In this document: positions 16,910-25,180 of the stretch, in pieces
Position numbering within the stretch: the first letter of the stretch is position 1
Layout: the number at the start of each line of letters is the position of its first letter
Source of the DNA: JAXLQL01 sp046331625
GTDB lineage: Bacteria > Acidobacteriota > Terriglobia > Bryobacterales > Bryobacteraceae
DNA length: 64,000 nucleotides
Direction: 5' to 3'
Assembly: GCA_046331625.1 (NCBI GenBank)
Contig: JAXLQL010000001.1
Span: forward strand, 310,001 to 374,000
The notes under the pieces: model-generated
The model's input: only the letters and a program-made list of their open reading frames with translations
What the model was told of the DNA's origin: nothing
The model's database searches: none
Position numbers and translations under genes: made by a program

Positions 16910-18226
16910 ATGGCCGTCGCCGCGGAGCGCCAAGCGCTCGACCTGAGCAAGGGGCTCTACGAGACCGGCTTCTATCACAGCTTCGAGTTGCCCGATAGCT
17001 CGCTCATCAAGGGCTGCATCGATCTCGAATTCCTGCGCAAACGTTGGGCCTGGTTCGGCCTCCCCGACGACTTGCGCGGTGCCCGCGTGCTCGACATCGG
17101 CGCCTGGGACGGCTGGTTCAGCTTCGAAGCCGCACGACGTGGGGCTGACGTCACCGCGATCGATTGCGTCGAAATCCCCAACTTTCTCGCCATGCGCGAG
17201 AGGTTGGGCGTCAAAGTCGATTACCGCGTCCTCGACTTCTACGAGATCCCCCAAGCCAAGCTCGGAAAGTTTGATTTCGTCCTGTTCCTCGGCGTTCTCT
17301 ATCACCTCAAACATCCGCTGCTAGCGCTCGAGATCGTTTGCGAACACGCCACCGAAATGGCGATCGTCGACTCGTTCGTGATCGACGGCGACACCTGGCG
17401 CGAATCCGTTGGTCAGATTCCCATGATGGAGTTCTACGAGACCGACGAACTCGGCACGCACTTCGACAACTGGATCGGCCCGAGCGTCACGAGCCTCGAA
17501 GCCATGTGCCGCGCCGCGGGCTTCGCACGAGTCGAGATGGCTCGCGCAGCGGGAAACAATGCCGTGTTTCGCTGCTGGCGGCGTCCGCTTCCGGCGCCAA
17601 CCGGAGCCACTGCGCCCCCCCCCAAGCTACGCGCCGCCATTCACGCGCGCAACACCGGAATCAACTTCACCACTGGCAAGGAAGAGTACATCTCGTGCTG
17701 GTTCGAGTCCGCTCGCGAGACCATCGGGCGCAACGACCTCATCATCGACGTTAGCGGCTACGGAGTCCCTACTCTCTACACCCGCAGCGACCATCCCGGT
17801 GTGTGGACAGCCAATTTCCGCGTGCCGCTGGGTCTCGCGCCTGGATGGCATGACGTGAAGCTGCGCTTTCCCGAGTCGCAGTACTCGAACGCCGTGCGCA
17901 TCGCCATGGACATTCCGCCGCAGCCAGTTGGCCTGAGCCTGGTTGCCGTGTGCGGCGCGCACGGGTGGACCGACTTCCGCATGACGCCAGTCGACAACGG
18001 CTTCCTGTGCGTCTACGTCAAGGGGCTGAGCGAGAACTGCGATCGCAACAACCTGCGCGTCATGCTCGGCGGAAAACGCATTGCGGTCGACTTCATCGCC
18101 GCGCCCGATGAAAACGGCGTCCGGCAGATCAACGTGGCTGCGGGTTCGCCCGCGCCTGGACCATACCAAGTCCACGTCGAATTCGGTGGCGTGGTTTCCA
18201 ATTCGCTGCCGCTCCAGGTAGAGTAA
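16910..18226 (+). CDS. SAM-dependent methyltransferase with extra C-terminal beta-rich domain
   Basis: 438 residues. Residues ~40-215 are a class I methyltransferase of the CmoB/DUF1698-like type: VLDIGAWDGWFSFEAARRGA binds SAM, AIDCVEIPNF follows, and the LFLGVLYHLKHPLLALE segment is characteristic of this group. After a short Pro/Ala linker (~230), the remaining ~200 residues look like two Ig/IPT-type beta domains (IIDVSGYGVPTLYTRS, WTDFRMTPVDNGFLCVYV), which the usual tRNA-modifying enzymes lack. The protein may therefore act on a surface sugar or another macromolecule. No signal peptide is visible. The substrate is unknown. Confidence 0.75.
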   Translation: MAVAAERQALDLSKGLYETGFYHSFELPDSSLIKGCIDLEFLRKRWAWFGLPDDLRGARVLDIGAWDGWFSFEAARRGADVTAIDCVEIPNFLAMRERLGVKVDYRVLDFYEIPQAKLGKFDFVLFLGVLYHLKHPLLALEIVCEHATEMAIVDSFVIDGDTWRESVGQIPMMEFYETDELGTHFDNWIGPSVTSLEAMCRAAGFARVEMARAAGNNAVFRCWRRPLPAPTGATAPPPKLRAAIHARNTGINFTTGKEEYISCWFESARETIGRNDLIIDVSGYGVPTLYTRSDHPGVWTANFRVPLGLAPGWHDVKLRFPESQYSNAVRIAMDIPPQPVGLSLVAVCGAHGWTDFRMTPVDNGFLCVYVKGLSENCDRNNLRVMLGGKRIAVDFIAAPDENGVRQINVAAGSPAPGPYQVHVEFGGVVSNSLPLQVE

Positions 18227-18254
18227 AGCGTACAGAAAGGAACAGTGGAGGAAC

Positions 18255-19628
18255 ATGGCTCTTGAAGCAGCGGTCCGGGCGCCCAAGGGGGAATCGCGTG
18301 CCTGGCACAAAGAACTGAATAGTTATCACTGGCTGGTGCTGATCGTCGCGTCGCTCGGCTGGATGTTCGACACGATGGACCAGCAGTTGTTCAACCTGGC
18401 CCGCCGGCCCGCGATTATGGAACTGCTCGGGGCACGCCCCGGCGACCCGGCTCTCGCCGGCAAGATCGCCGAGTACGCGGGCTACTCGACGATGATCTTC
18501 ATGATGGGTTGGGCGAGCGGCGGCGTCTTCTTCGGCATCCTGGGTGATCGCATCGGCCGCGCCAAGACCATGATCATGACCATTCTGCTCTATTCGCTGT
18601 TCACCGGCCTGAGCGTGCTGTCTACCAGCGTGTGGGATTTCTCCTTCTACCGCTTCCTCACCGGCCTCGGCGTGGGCGGACAATTCGCGGTGGGCGTAGC
18701 GTTGGTAGCGGAGGTGATCCCGGCCACGGCCCGGCCCTATGCGCTCGGCGCCGTGCAGGCGATGTCCGCCGTGGGGAACATGCTCGCGGCCCTGATCGGG
18801 ATCCTGCTCGGCGGCTTGGAACAATCAGGCTCGATCGGGAGTGCGTGGCGTTGGATGTTCGTGGTCGGCGCGCTGCCGGCGATGCTCGCGTTGGTCGTGT
18901 TTCGCCGCTTGAAAGAACCGGAACAGTGGCAAAAAGCGCGTCAGGAAAAGAAGCAACTCGGCTCCATCGGAGAACTGTTCTCAGACCCGCGCTGGCGGCA
19001 CAACTCGATCGTCGGAATGCTGCTCGCTTTCGCCGGAGTGGTGGGCCTGTGGGGCATCGGCTTCTTCGCTTCGATCTCATCGGCTCGGTACTCGACAAGT
19101 CGTTCCGCGCCCAGGGCATGCCGGAGAATCTGCATCATGCTCGGCAAGAAGACCATGTGGACCGGCATCACTTCGCTCGTCCAAAACTTCCGGTGCGTTC
19201 TGGGGCGTCTACGTGTTCACGTGGCTCACCGGGATCCTCGGCCTGCGCAGACCTTCGCCATCACATTTATCGCAGCCATGTTCACCACCGCGTTCACGTT
19301 CTGGTTCCTCAACGATTTCAGCCACATCTTCTGGATGATTCCAGCGATGGGCTTTTGCCAGATCGCGCTGTTCGGCGGTTACGCGATCTACTTCCCAGAA
19401 TTGTTTCCCACTCGCCTGCGCAGCACGGGGACTTCGTTTTGCTACAACGTGGGGCGATTCGTGGCCGCCGCGGGACCGCTCACGCTCGGGTTGCTCACCA
19501 GCCGCGTTTACTCCGGATATCCGGAACCGATGCGCTACGCCGGCGTGACGATGTGCGCCGTTTTCATCATCGGCCTTTGCGCGCTTCCGTTCGCCCCGGA
19601 GACGAAAGATCAACCGCTGCCTGAGTAA
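18255..19628 (+). CDS. MFS transporter (sugar-porter-like), with internal frame errors
   Basis: A 12-segment MFS carrier of about 460 residues. The N-terminal half is intact: FDTMDQQLFNLARRP, the loop motif GDRIGRAKTMIM and RFLTGLGVGGQFAVG-VALVAEV, as in aromatic-acid/MHS-type carriers. Between about 19,075 and 19,250 the frame is garbled. Correcting roughly four single-base indels recovers DLIGSVLDKSFRAQGMPE and AFWGVYVFTWLTGILGLR. The net shift is zero, so the ORF stays open and reads sense again to the end (FPELFPTRLRSTGTSF, then PETKDQPLPE). A GGAGG ribosome site precedes ATG 18255. The substrate cannot be named. Confidence 0.8.
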   Translation: MALEAAVRAPKGESRAWHKELNSYHWLVLIVASLGWMFDTMDQQLFNLARRPAIMELLGARPGDPALAGKIAEYAGYSTMIFMMGWASGGVFFGILGDRIGRAKTMIMTILLYSLFTGLSVLSTSVWDFSFYRFLTGLGVGGQFAVGVALVAEVIPATARPYALGAVQAMSAVGNMLAALIGILLGGLEQSGSIGSAWRWMFVVGALPAMLALVVFRRLKEPEQWQKARQEKKQLGSIGELFSDPRWRHNSIVGMLLAFAGVVGLWGIGFFASISSARYSTSRSAPRACRRICIMLGKKTMWTGITSLVQNFRCVLGRLRVHVAHRDPRPAQTFAITFIAAMFTTAFTFWFLNDFSHIFWMIPAMGFCQIALFGGYAIYFPELFPTRLRSTGTSFCYNVGRFVAAAGPLTLGLLTSRVYSGYPEPMRYAGVTMCAVFIIGLCALPFAPETKDQPLPE

Positions 19629-19676
19629 AGGTCCTGAGCAGAGGCGATGTTACAATACGGAACTCGCACCTGCCTC

Positions 19677-20192
19677 ATGGACCATCTGAAATCACTGATC
19701 CGCGAAGTGCCTGACTTCCCCAAGCCCGGCATTAACTTCTACGACATCACGACGCTGCTCAAAGACGGCGCAGGTCTGAATCAAGTCGTCGGCGCGCTCG
19801 AAAGCCGCTACAAGGCTGTGCCGCATGACCTCATCCTCGGCATCGAAGCACGCGGATTCATCTTTGCGCCAGCGGTCGCGTTCGCGCTCGGCAAGGGATT
19901 CATCCCGGTTAGGAAGCCCAAGAAGCTTCCGGCCAAGACGGTGCAAATGGAGTACGCGCTCGAGTATGGGACCGACAAGCTCGAGATCCACGCCGACGCC
20001 ATCGAACCGGGACAGCGGGTGGTGATCGTCGATGACGTGCTTGCTACCGGAGGCACGGCGGCGGCGGTGGCGAAGCTCGTGGAGAAGCTCGGCGGAACCG
20101 TGGCAGGAATGTCGTTCGTCATCGAGCTCGATTTTCTGAAGGGGCGCGACAAGCTGCCGGGATACGACATCCACTCGCTGATCCGTTACTGA
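19677..20192 (+). CDS. apt: Adenine phosphoribosyltransferase
   Basis: 171 residues, the normal size. Joins adenine and PRPP to make AMP in purine salvage. The PRPP-binding motif VVIVDDVLATGGTA is intact; DFPKPGINFYDITTLLKDG and GIEARGFIFAPAVAFALG are the other family signatures. The start is ATG 19677 because MDHLKSLIREVPDFPKPG is the canonical N-terminus; an in-frame ATG at 19647 adds only atypical residues. It stands alone between the MFS gene and the repeat-rich spacer before ispE. Confidence 0.95.
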   Translation: MDHLKSLIREVPDFPKPGINFYDITTLLKDGAGLNQVVGALESRYKAVPHDLILGIEARGFIFAPAVAFALGKGFIPVRKPKKLPAKTVQMEYALEYGTDKLEIHADAIEPGQRVVIVDDVLATGGTAAAVAKLVEKLGGTVAGMSFVIELDFLKGRDKLPGYDIHSLIRY

Positions 20193-20223
20193 GACGCTTG
20201 TGAAGATGATGGGGCCACGTTTT

Positions 20224-20322
20224 GTAGGGCGCGCTCTAGCCAGCGCGGAACTTTCCAGAACAGCAGTGGCCTTGCCGTGTGGGGCGGGCTTCAGCCAGCG
20301 TGGGACTTCCAGTCCCGCTTCC
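20224..20322. repeat. Dispersed double-hairpin repeat, copies 2 (degenerate) and 3
   Basis: A decayed copy (TGTAGGGCGCGCTCTAGCC, about 20224-20265) is followed by a better one at 20278-20322 (TGTGGGGCGGGCTTCAGCC ... GGGACTTCCAGTCCCGC). Both have the orientation opposite to the copy at 7.2 kb. The second carries an extra C in the palindrome centre. They lie in the 346-base apt-ispE spacer, which holds no gene. Confidence 0.75.
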
Positions 20323-20431
20323 GATGTGCGCACGTGCGGTCGTGGAACGATCCGTGTCTCGGGATTGCAGCTCAGCCGAGACGTACCACTATCCTTCAGC
20401 TTCTTTGCCCGCCGCGACGATTTCGCCTTCC

Positions 20432-20536
20432 GTGTGGGGCAGGCTTTAGCCTGCGCGGGACTTCAGTCCCGCTTCTGGCGTACGGGGACACGGGCGGCTG
20501 GACTGAAGTCCCGCGCAGGCTAAAGCCTGCTCCACA
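20432..20536. repeat. Inverted pair of dispersed double-hairpin repeats (REPIN-like)
   Basis: Two copies face each other: TGTGGGGCAGGCTTTAGCC ... GGGACTTCAGTCCCGC at about 20432-20475 and GGACTGAAGTCCCGCGCAGG ... AGCCTGCTCCACA at about 20494-20536. The roughly 105-base unit can fold into one long stem or four small hairpins, the architecture of REP doublets (REPINs). It ends two bases before the ATG used for ispE. Confidence 0.85.
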
Positions 20537-20538
20537 CC

Positions 20539-21531
20539 ATGGCCAGATTGCCCAAGCAGAACATGGCAGTTCTTCACAAGGCCGCAGAGAGTGGACCAGT
20601 AACCGTCCCCGCCTTCGCCAAGATCAACTTGAGCTTGGCCGTCCTCCACAAACGCCTCGACGGCTACCACGAAATCCGCAGCATCTTCCAAACCATCTCG
20701 CTCGCCGACCGCATCTCGATCACCTGCCACCGTGCACGCAAGACCGAACTTACCCTCCAATCGAGCGTCCCTATCCCAGGCGAAGCCCGCGACAACCTCG
20801 TCATCCGAGCCGCCTCTCGTCTGCTCGACTCGCTGAAACTTCACGCCCGCATCCATTTCTCCATCGACAAGCGCATCCCCATGGGCGGCGGACTCGGCGG
20901 CGGATCGAGCGATGCCGCAGCCGTGTTGCTCGCTCTGCCCCCGCTGCTCGGCAAAGCGATTCCACGCGAGCGCCTGCACGAAATCGCTGCCTCCATCGGA
21001 TCCGACGTCCCCTTCCTCCTCGACGGCGGCACGGCGCTCGGCATTGGCCGCGGAGAGGAACTGTATTCCCTGCCCTCGCTCCGGGCCCAGTGGGTGTTGC
21101 TGGCCGCTCCCGGCCTCCATATTTCGAGTGCAGAGGCCTACCGGGCGCTTGGCCGCCCATCGGTAACCGAATTGACTTCTACCCCCCCGGACCCTAAAAT
21201 AAAGAGGTTCCAATCATTCGCGCGCACGCTGACGCAATCGGTGTCGCCGGATGAATGGCGGGTATCGTCGGAAAACGACTTCGAGGCAGCGGCCTTCCGG
21301 TTCCATCCCCAGCTTGCGGCAATGTGGCAACTGTTGTCCCGCGGCGCGAAGTTTGCCCGAATGTCCGGTAGCGGCTCCACGTTGTTCGGGATCTTCTCGA
21401 GCCGTGAAAGCCTGAACCAGACTCTCGCTACACTTCGGTCCCGCTATCCGGACTGCCGGTTGGAGACGGCGCGCTTCGTGACCCGCGATCAGTTCCGGGA
21501 TGCCTGGCGCAAAGCACTCGAGATCGCCTAG
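20539..21531 (+). CDS. ispE: 4-diphosphocytidyl-2-C-methyl-D-erythritol kinase
   Basis: GHMP kinase of the MEP isoprenoid pathway that phosphorylates CDP-methylerythritol. PAFAKINLSLAVLHKRLDGY is the N-terminal signature, PMGGGLGGGSSDAAAVL the ATP loop, and ARMSGSGSTLFGIF the C-terminal GHMP motif. Length is 330 residues including a ~23-residue leader. The start is either ATG 20539, two bases after a repeat, or ATG 20563; neither has a recognisable ribosome site. The stop TAG abuts the prs start at 21532, so the two are cotranscribed. Confidence 0.93.
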   Translation: MARLPKQNMAVLHKAAESGPVTVPAFAKINLSLAVLHKRLDGYHEIRSIFQTISLADRISITCHRARKTELTLQSSVPIPGEARDNLVIRAASRLLDSLKLHARIHFSIDKRIPMGGGLGGGSSDAAAVLLALPPLLGKAIPRERLHEIAASIGSDVPFLLDGGTALGIGRGEELYSLPSLRAQWVLLAAPGLHISSAEAYRALGRPSVTELTSTPPDPKIKRFQSFARTLTQSVSPDEWRVSSENDFEAAAFRFHPQLAAMWQLLSRGAKFARMSGSGSTLFGIFSSRESLNQTLATLRSRYPDCRLETARFVTRDQFRDAWRKALEIA

Positions 21532-22479
21532 ATGAAACGCATCGACCTCAACCTCGACCGGCTCAAAGTCTTCAGCGGAAACGCCAATCCGGCGCTGGCC
21601 TCGGAGATCTGCAGCCATTTGGGTCGCAAGTTGGGCGATGCCTCTGTGCGCACGTTCTCCGACGGCGAGGTCTATCTCCAAATTCAGGAAAATGTCCGCG
21701 GCATGGACGTGTTCGTGGTACAGCCCACTTGCACGCCGGTCGACACCAACCTCTTCGAGTTGCTCCTCATGATGGATGCGCTCAAGCGCGCCTCGGCGGC
21801 CCGCATTACCGCGGTGCGTCCCTACTACGGCTACGCTCGCCAGGACCGCAAAGACAAGCCGCGTCCCGATCTCCGCCCAAGCTCGTAGCGGGTCTCCTCG
21901 AAACCGCTGGCGCCGACCAGTTCTCGCACTCGACCTGCGCCGCCCCCGTCCAGGGCTTCTTCGACATTCCCGTGGATCACCTCTTCGCCACGCCGGTGCT
22001 CATCGAGTACTTCCGCAAGATGGCCGACGACGTGATCATCGTGTCGCCCGATGCCGGTGGCGTGGAGCGCGCCCAGGCTTTTCCGCCAAGCGGCTGAACA
22101 AGCCGCTCACCATCGTGGACAAGCGCCGCGACAGGCGAACGTAGCCGAAGTGATGAACGTCATCGGCGACGTGCGCGGCAAGCGCTGCCCTGATGGTCGA
22201 CGACCTGATCGACACTGCTGGTACCCTGGTAAAGGCGTAGAAGCGCTTTCTCGTACGGCGTAACCGTTCCGCCTGCGCCACGCATGCCGTGCTCAGCGGA
22301 CCGGCTGTTCAGAGGATCGAGCAATCCCAGATCACCGAAGTGATTCTGACCAATTCGATTCCGCTGTCGCGCGAAGCGGCGCGGTCGAGCCAGATCCAGA
22401 CCTTTCGGTGGCTTCGCTGCTGGCCAAGGCCATCCAATCGATTCACGAAGAGACTTCGGTCAGCACGCTGTTCATATGA
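21532..22479 (+). CDS. prs: Ribose-phosphate pyrophosphokinase, frame broken by multiple indels
   Basis: Makes PRPP from ribose 5-phosphate and ATP. The protein is readable only by changing frame repeatedly. Frame 1 gives KVFSGNANPALASEICSHLG, RTFSDGEVYLQIQENVRG and AVRPYYGYARQDRKDKPR, ending at TAG 21886. The next frame gives GFFDIPVDHLFATPVLIEYF and VIIVSPDAGGVERA. Then come NKPLTIVDKRR, NVAEVMNVIGDVRGKR, the PRPP loop LMVDDLIDTAGTLVKA, and the C-terminus IQSIHEETSVSTLFI at TGA 22477. At least six single-base shifts are needed. Since all conserved blocks are present in order and the gene is usually essential, sequence error is more likely than true decay. Confidence 0.85.
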
Positions 22480-22552
22480 GTTTTTGTTGTCGAATCAAAA
22501 CGGGCACCGCCGCGGACAACCAGTACCGCGCCTACCGTCATAAGAGGTATCA

Positions 22553-23239
22553 ATGAGAAAGGACATCACCGTCGCCGCCGACGCCCGGGAAACCCGGGGG
22601 AAGAACGCGAGCGCGAGCACTCCGCAGGTAGAAGCAAAGATTCCGGTAGCGTCGTTTACGAATGCGGCAAAGACAGCGTGGCTGTCGCCGTCAGCCCGAA
22701 AGAGATCAACAAGATTCTCCATTCCCACCACTGGCCACAACACGATCTTCGACGTAGCCGTGGGCAACGGCGAAGAAGGAGCCGCTAAACCTGGTGATCG
22801 ACTGGCTGCATGACCCCATCGAGGACAACTGCTCCACATCGACCTGATGCGCATTGACCTGACGAAGAAAAGCGCGTCAAGGTTCGGTGCACACGCACGG
22901 CGATCCGCATGGCGTCAAGGTGCAGGGCGGCATGTTCGAGCTCGCCCGCGAGATCGAAATCGAGTGCCTGCCGGACGATATCCCCGAGCACTTCAGCCAG
23001 GACGTCAGCGGAATGGAGCTCGGCCAGAGTCTGCGCGCCGGCCAGATTCCGCTCACCGCTTCCATGAAGCTCACCAGCCCGGGCGACGCCGTGATCGCTC
23101 ACGTGGTATCGATCAGGACCACCGAAGAAGCCGCTGCCGCCACTCCCGCCGAAGGAGAAACCAAGGCCAGGCAGAAGTCATGAAGAAGGGCAAGAAAGAA
23201 GAAGAAGCCCCGGCCGACGACAAGGCCAAGAAGAAGTAG
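22553..23239 (+). CDS. rplY: 50S ribosomal protein L25/Ctc, frame broken by indels
   Basis: Binds 5S rRNA. The start MRKDITVAADARETRGKNAS is typical of the long Ctc form. Later stretches lie in different frames: TTGHNTIFDVAVGNGEEGAA, then HGDPHGVKVQGGMFELAREI and PDDIPEHFSQDVSGMELGQS in the TL5/Ctc beta domain. The tail is Lys/Glu-rich and ends KKGKKEEEAPADDKAKKK at TAG 23237-23239. Four or more one-base shifts fall between about 22,620 and 22,890 and one near 23,170. It is the usual neighbour of prs and pth, which confirms the identity. The breaks look like assembly errors continuing from prs. Confidence 0.85.
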
Positions 23240-23260
23240 CTGTGCTGGGCGGCGTGAGCA

Positions 23261-23875
23261 ATGGCGGACGATTCTCCGGAGAAAACCCTGCTTATCGTGG
23301 GTTTGGGCAATCCGGGAGAGGACTACGAGCTCACGCCGCACAACCTCGGTTTCATGACCGTGGACCGGTTGGCTGCGCGCCACTCGATCCGGGTCACGCG
23401 GAAGGAGGCCTCCGCGCTGGTAGGTCTCGGCAGGATGGAGGGGAAACCCGTCATCCTGGCCAAACCGCAAACGTACATGAATCTGAGTGGACCTTCAATC
23501 AAGGCTCTGCTCGGCAAGTACGAGTTGGGGCCGGAGAATCTCCTGCTCGTCTACGACGAGTTGGATCTGCCCTGGGGGCAGTTGCGGATCCGGCCGAGTG
23601 GTTCCGCCGCCGGCCACAACGGCATGCGGAGCACGATCGGTAGTTTGGGGACCGACCGGTTTGCCCGTCTCCGGATGGGAATTCATCCCGGCCACCCCAT
23701 CGGCGAGGGCGCGAGATTCGTGCTCGCGCCGGTAAAGAAGTCGCAGTTTGCAGAGTTGGACGAGTTTGTCGAGCGAGCCGCTCAGGCATGCGAGTCCATA
23801 GCCGCTGAAGGCGTCGAAAAGTCCATGACGAAATTCAATCGTCGCGCCCAAAGCGAGAGAAAAGAGGAAGAATGA
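23261..23875 (+). CDS. pth: Peptidyl-tRNA hydrolase
   Basis: Releases tRNA from peptidyl-tRNA that dropped off the ribosome. 204 residues with the full set of motifs: LIVGLGNPGEDYELTPHNLG (catalytic His), AKPQTYMNLSG, LLVYDELDLPWGQLRIRPSG and AAGHNGMRSTIGSLGT. The C-terminal tail is Glu/Lys-rich. ATG 23261 follows rplY by 21 bases; its TGA overlaps the rpsF start (ATGA, 23872-23875), indicating coupling. Confidence 0.95.
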   Translation: MADDSPEKTLLIVGLGNPGEDYELTPHNLGFMTVDRLAARHSIRVTRKEASALVGLGRMEGKPVILAKPQTYMNLSGPSIKALLGKYELGPENLLLVYDELDLPWGQLRIRPSGSAAGHNGMRSTIGSLGTDRFARLRMGIHPGHPIGEGARFVLAPVKKSQFAELDEFVERAAQACESIAAEGVEKSMTKFNRRAQSERKEEE

Positions 23876-24363
23876 GGATCTACGAAGAGCTGTTCATCGT
23901 AAAGCCTAACGCCACCGAAGAAGAGATCGATGCCATCAACGCTCAGTTGGAAGGCGTGATCAAGAAAACGGGAGGCAAACTGGAAAAGACGGACAAGTGG
24001 GGCGTGCGCACGCTCGCCTATCGTGTCAAGAAGCAGAACGAAGGCTACTACGTTCTGTTGAGCTTTCAAGCCGCGCCTGACACCGTCCGTGAAATCGAGC
24101 GCCGCTTGCGCGTATCCGATCTCGTGCTGAAATTCATCACCGTCCGCATGGACGAAAAGTTGAAGTGGCTCGAGAAGCGCAAGAAACGCCGCGACGCCCG
24201 CGCCGCCCGCAAGCCCGCTCCGCCGCCCGCCGCCACACCATCGGCGCCCGCGCCCGGAACTGCTCCCGCCGCGCCCGTGCCGGCTGCTCCCATGCCCGGA
24301 TCTCCGGGGGCACCCGCGGCTGCACCAGCCGAAGCCGAGGCTCCGGCGAGCGAAAACCAGTAA
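23872..24363 (+). CDS. rpsF: 30S ribosomal protein S6 with long Ala/Pro tail
   Basis: Residues 1-~100 are standard S6 (MRIYEELFIVKPNATEEEID, DKWGVRTLAYRVKKQNEGYY). At 163 residues the protein is clearly longer than the usual 95-135: after a basic stretch (EKRKKRRDARAARKP), about 55 residues of Ala/Pro/Gly follow (PAPPPAATPSAPAPGTAPAA), probably unstructured. It is cotranscribed with pth upstream and rpsR/rplI downstream, the classic S6-S18-L9 order. Confidence 0.95.
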   Translation: MRIYEELFIVKPNATEEEIDAINAQLEGVIKKTGGKLEKTDKWGVRTLAYRVKKQNEGYYVLLSFQAAPDTVREIERRLRVSDLVLKFITVRMDEKLKWLEKRKKRRDARAARKPAPPPAATPSAPAPGTAPAAPVPAAPMPGSPGAPAAAPAEAEAPASENQ

Positions 24364-24390
24364 ATCAGAGGCTAACAAGGAGAATTTCCC

Positions 24391-24693
24391 ATGGCAGAAG
24401 GCAAGGGCGGAAGGCCCATCGCAAGCTCTCAAAGACCCACCGGCGGCGACAAGGCGATCGTCTCCAAGCGGCAGTTTTTCCGCCGCCGCAAGGTGTGCAA
24501 ATTCTGCGTCGACAAGATCGACCTCATTGACTACAAGGACACCAAGCTCCTGGGCCAGTTCATCTCCGAGCGCGGCAAGATCATTCCGCGGCGGCTGTCG
24601 GGCGTGTGCACTCCGTGCCAGCGCCGGTTGAGCGAAGCGGTGAAGCAGTCGCGTAACATCGCGCTGCTGCCGTTCGCATCGAAGATCAAGTAA
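24391..24693 (+). CDS. rpsR: 30S ribosomal protein S18, cysteine-bearing (zinc-type) form
   Basis: 100 residues. Core motif QFFRRRKVCKFCVDKIDLID and the C-terminal RRLSGVCTPCQRRLSEAVK. Two CxxC pairs (CKFC and CTPC) are kept, as in the zinc-binding form of S18. The N-terminal ~25 residues are a Gly/Ser/Lys-rich extension. An AAGGAG ribosome site precedes ATG 24391. Confidence 0.95.
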   Translation: MAEGKGGRPIASSQRPTGGDKAIVSKRQFFRRRKVCKFCVDKIDLIDYKDTKLLGQFISERGKIIPRRLSGVCTPCQRRLSEAVKQSRNIALLPFASKIK

Positions 24694-24723
24694 GCGGAAG
24701 CTCGAACCGAAGGAGAAACATCC

Positions 24724-25176
24724 ATGGCTGTAGAAGTGATTCTTCGAGAAGACGTCGAAACACTCGGCACGCGCGGGCAAGTGGTCCGCGTCGCCCCCGG
24801 TTTCGCACGCAATTTCCTCATCCCCAAGCGCCTCGCCGTCCCGGCCAACGAATCGAACAAGAAGATCGTTGAGCAGGAACGCCAGGCTCACTTGCGCAAA
24901 GAAGCCAAGCTCGCCAGCGAGGCGGCCGATCTCGGCAAACTCCTGACCGCCGCTTCCATCACCATCAAGTCCAAGGCGGGCGAGAACGATCAACTGTTCG
25001 GCTCGGTCACGGCGAAAGACATCGCCGATGCGCTCGAAGCCCAGAAGTTCACCATCGATCGCCGCAAGATCCAGCTCGACGAACCCATCAAGCAACTGGG
25101 CGACTTCAAGGTGCCGGTCCGCCTGCACAAAGAAGTCACCGTCGAGATTCCCGTTCACGTGATCCGCGAAGAGTAG
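24724..25176 (+). CDS. rplI: 50S ribosomal protein L9
   Basis: 150 residues, normal size. The N-terminal signature VEVILREDVETLGTRGQVVR and GFARNFLIPKRLAVPA bind 23S rRNA; a long connecting helix (KIVEQERQAHLRKEAKLASE) joins the C-terminal domain ending VTVEIPVHVIREE. GAAGGAG precedes ATG 24724. Last gene of the ribosomal run; the SDR gene begins four bases after its stop. Confidence 0.96.
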   Translation: MAVEVILREDVETLGTRGQVVRVAPGFARNFLIPKRLAVPANESNKKIVEQERQAHLRKEAKLASEAADLGKLLTAASITIKSKAGENDQLFGSVTAKDIADALEAQKFTIDRRKIQLDEPIKQLGDFKVPVRLHKEVTVEIPVHVIREE

Positions 25177-25180
25177 CGAA

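Noticed and set aside
20193..20538. tRNA or riboswitch in the apt-ispE spacer
   Set aside because: The folded structure is fully explained by the dispersed repeats; no cloverleaf or aptamer core is visible.
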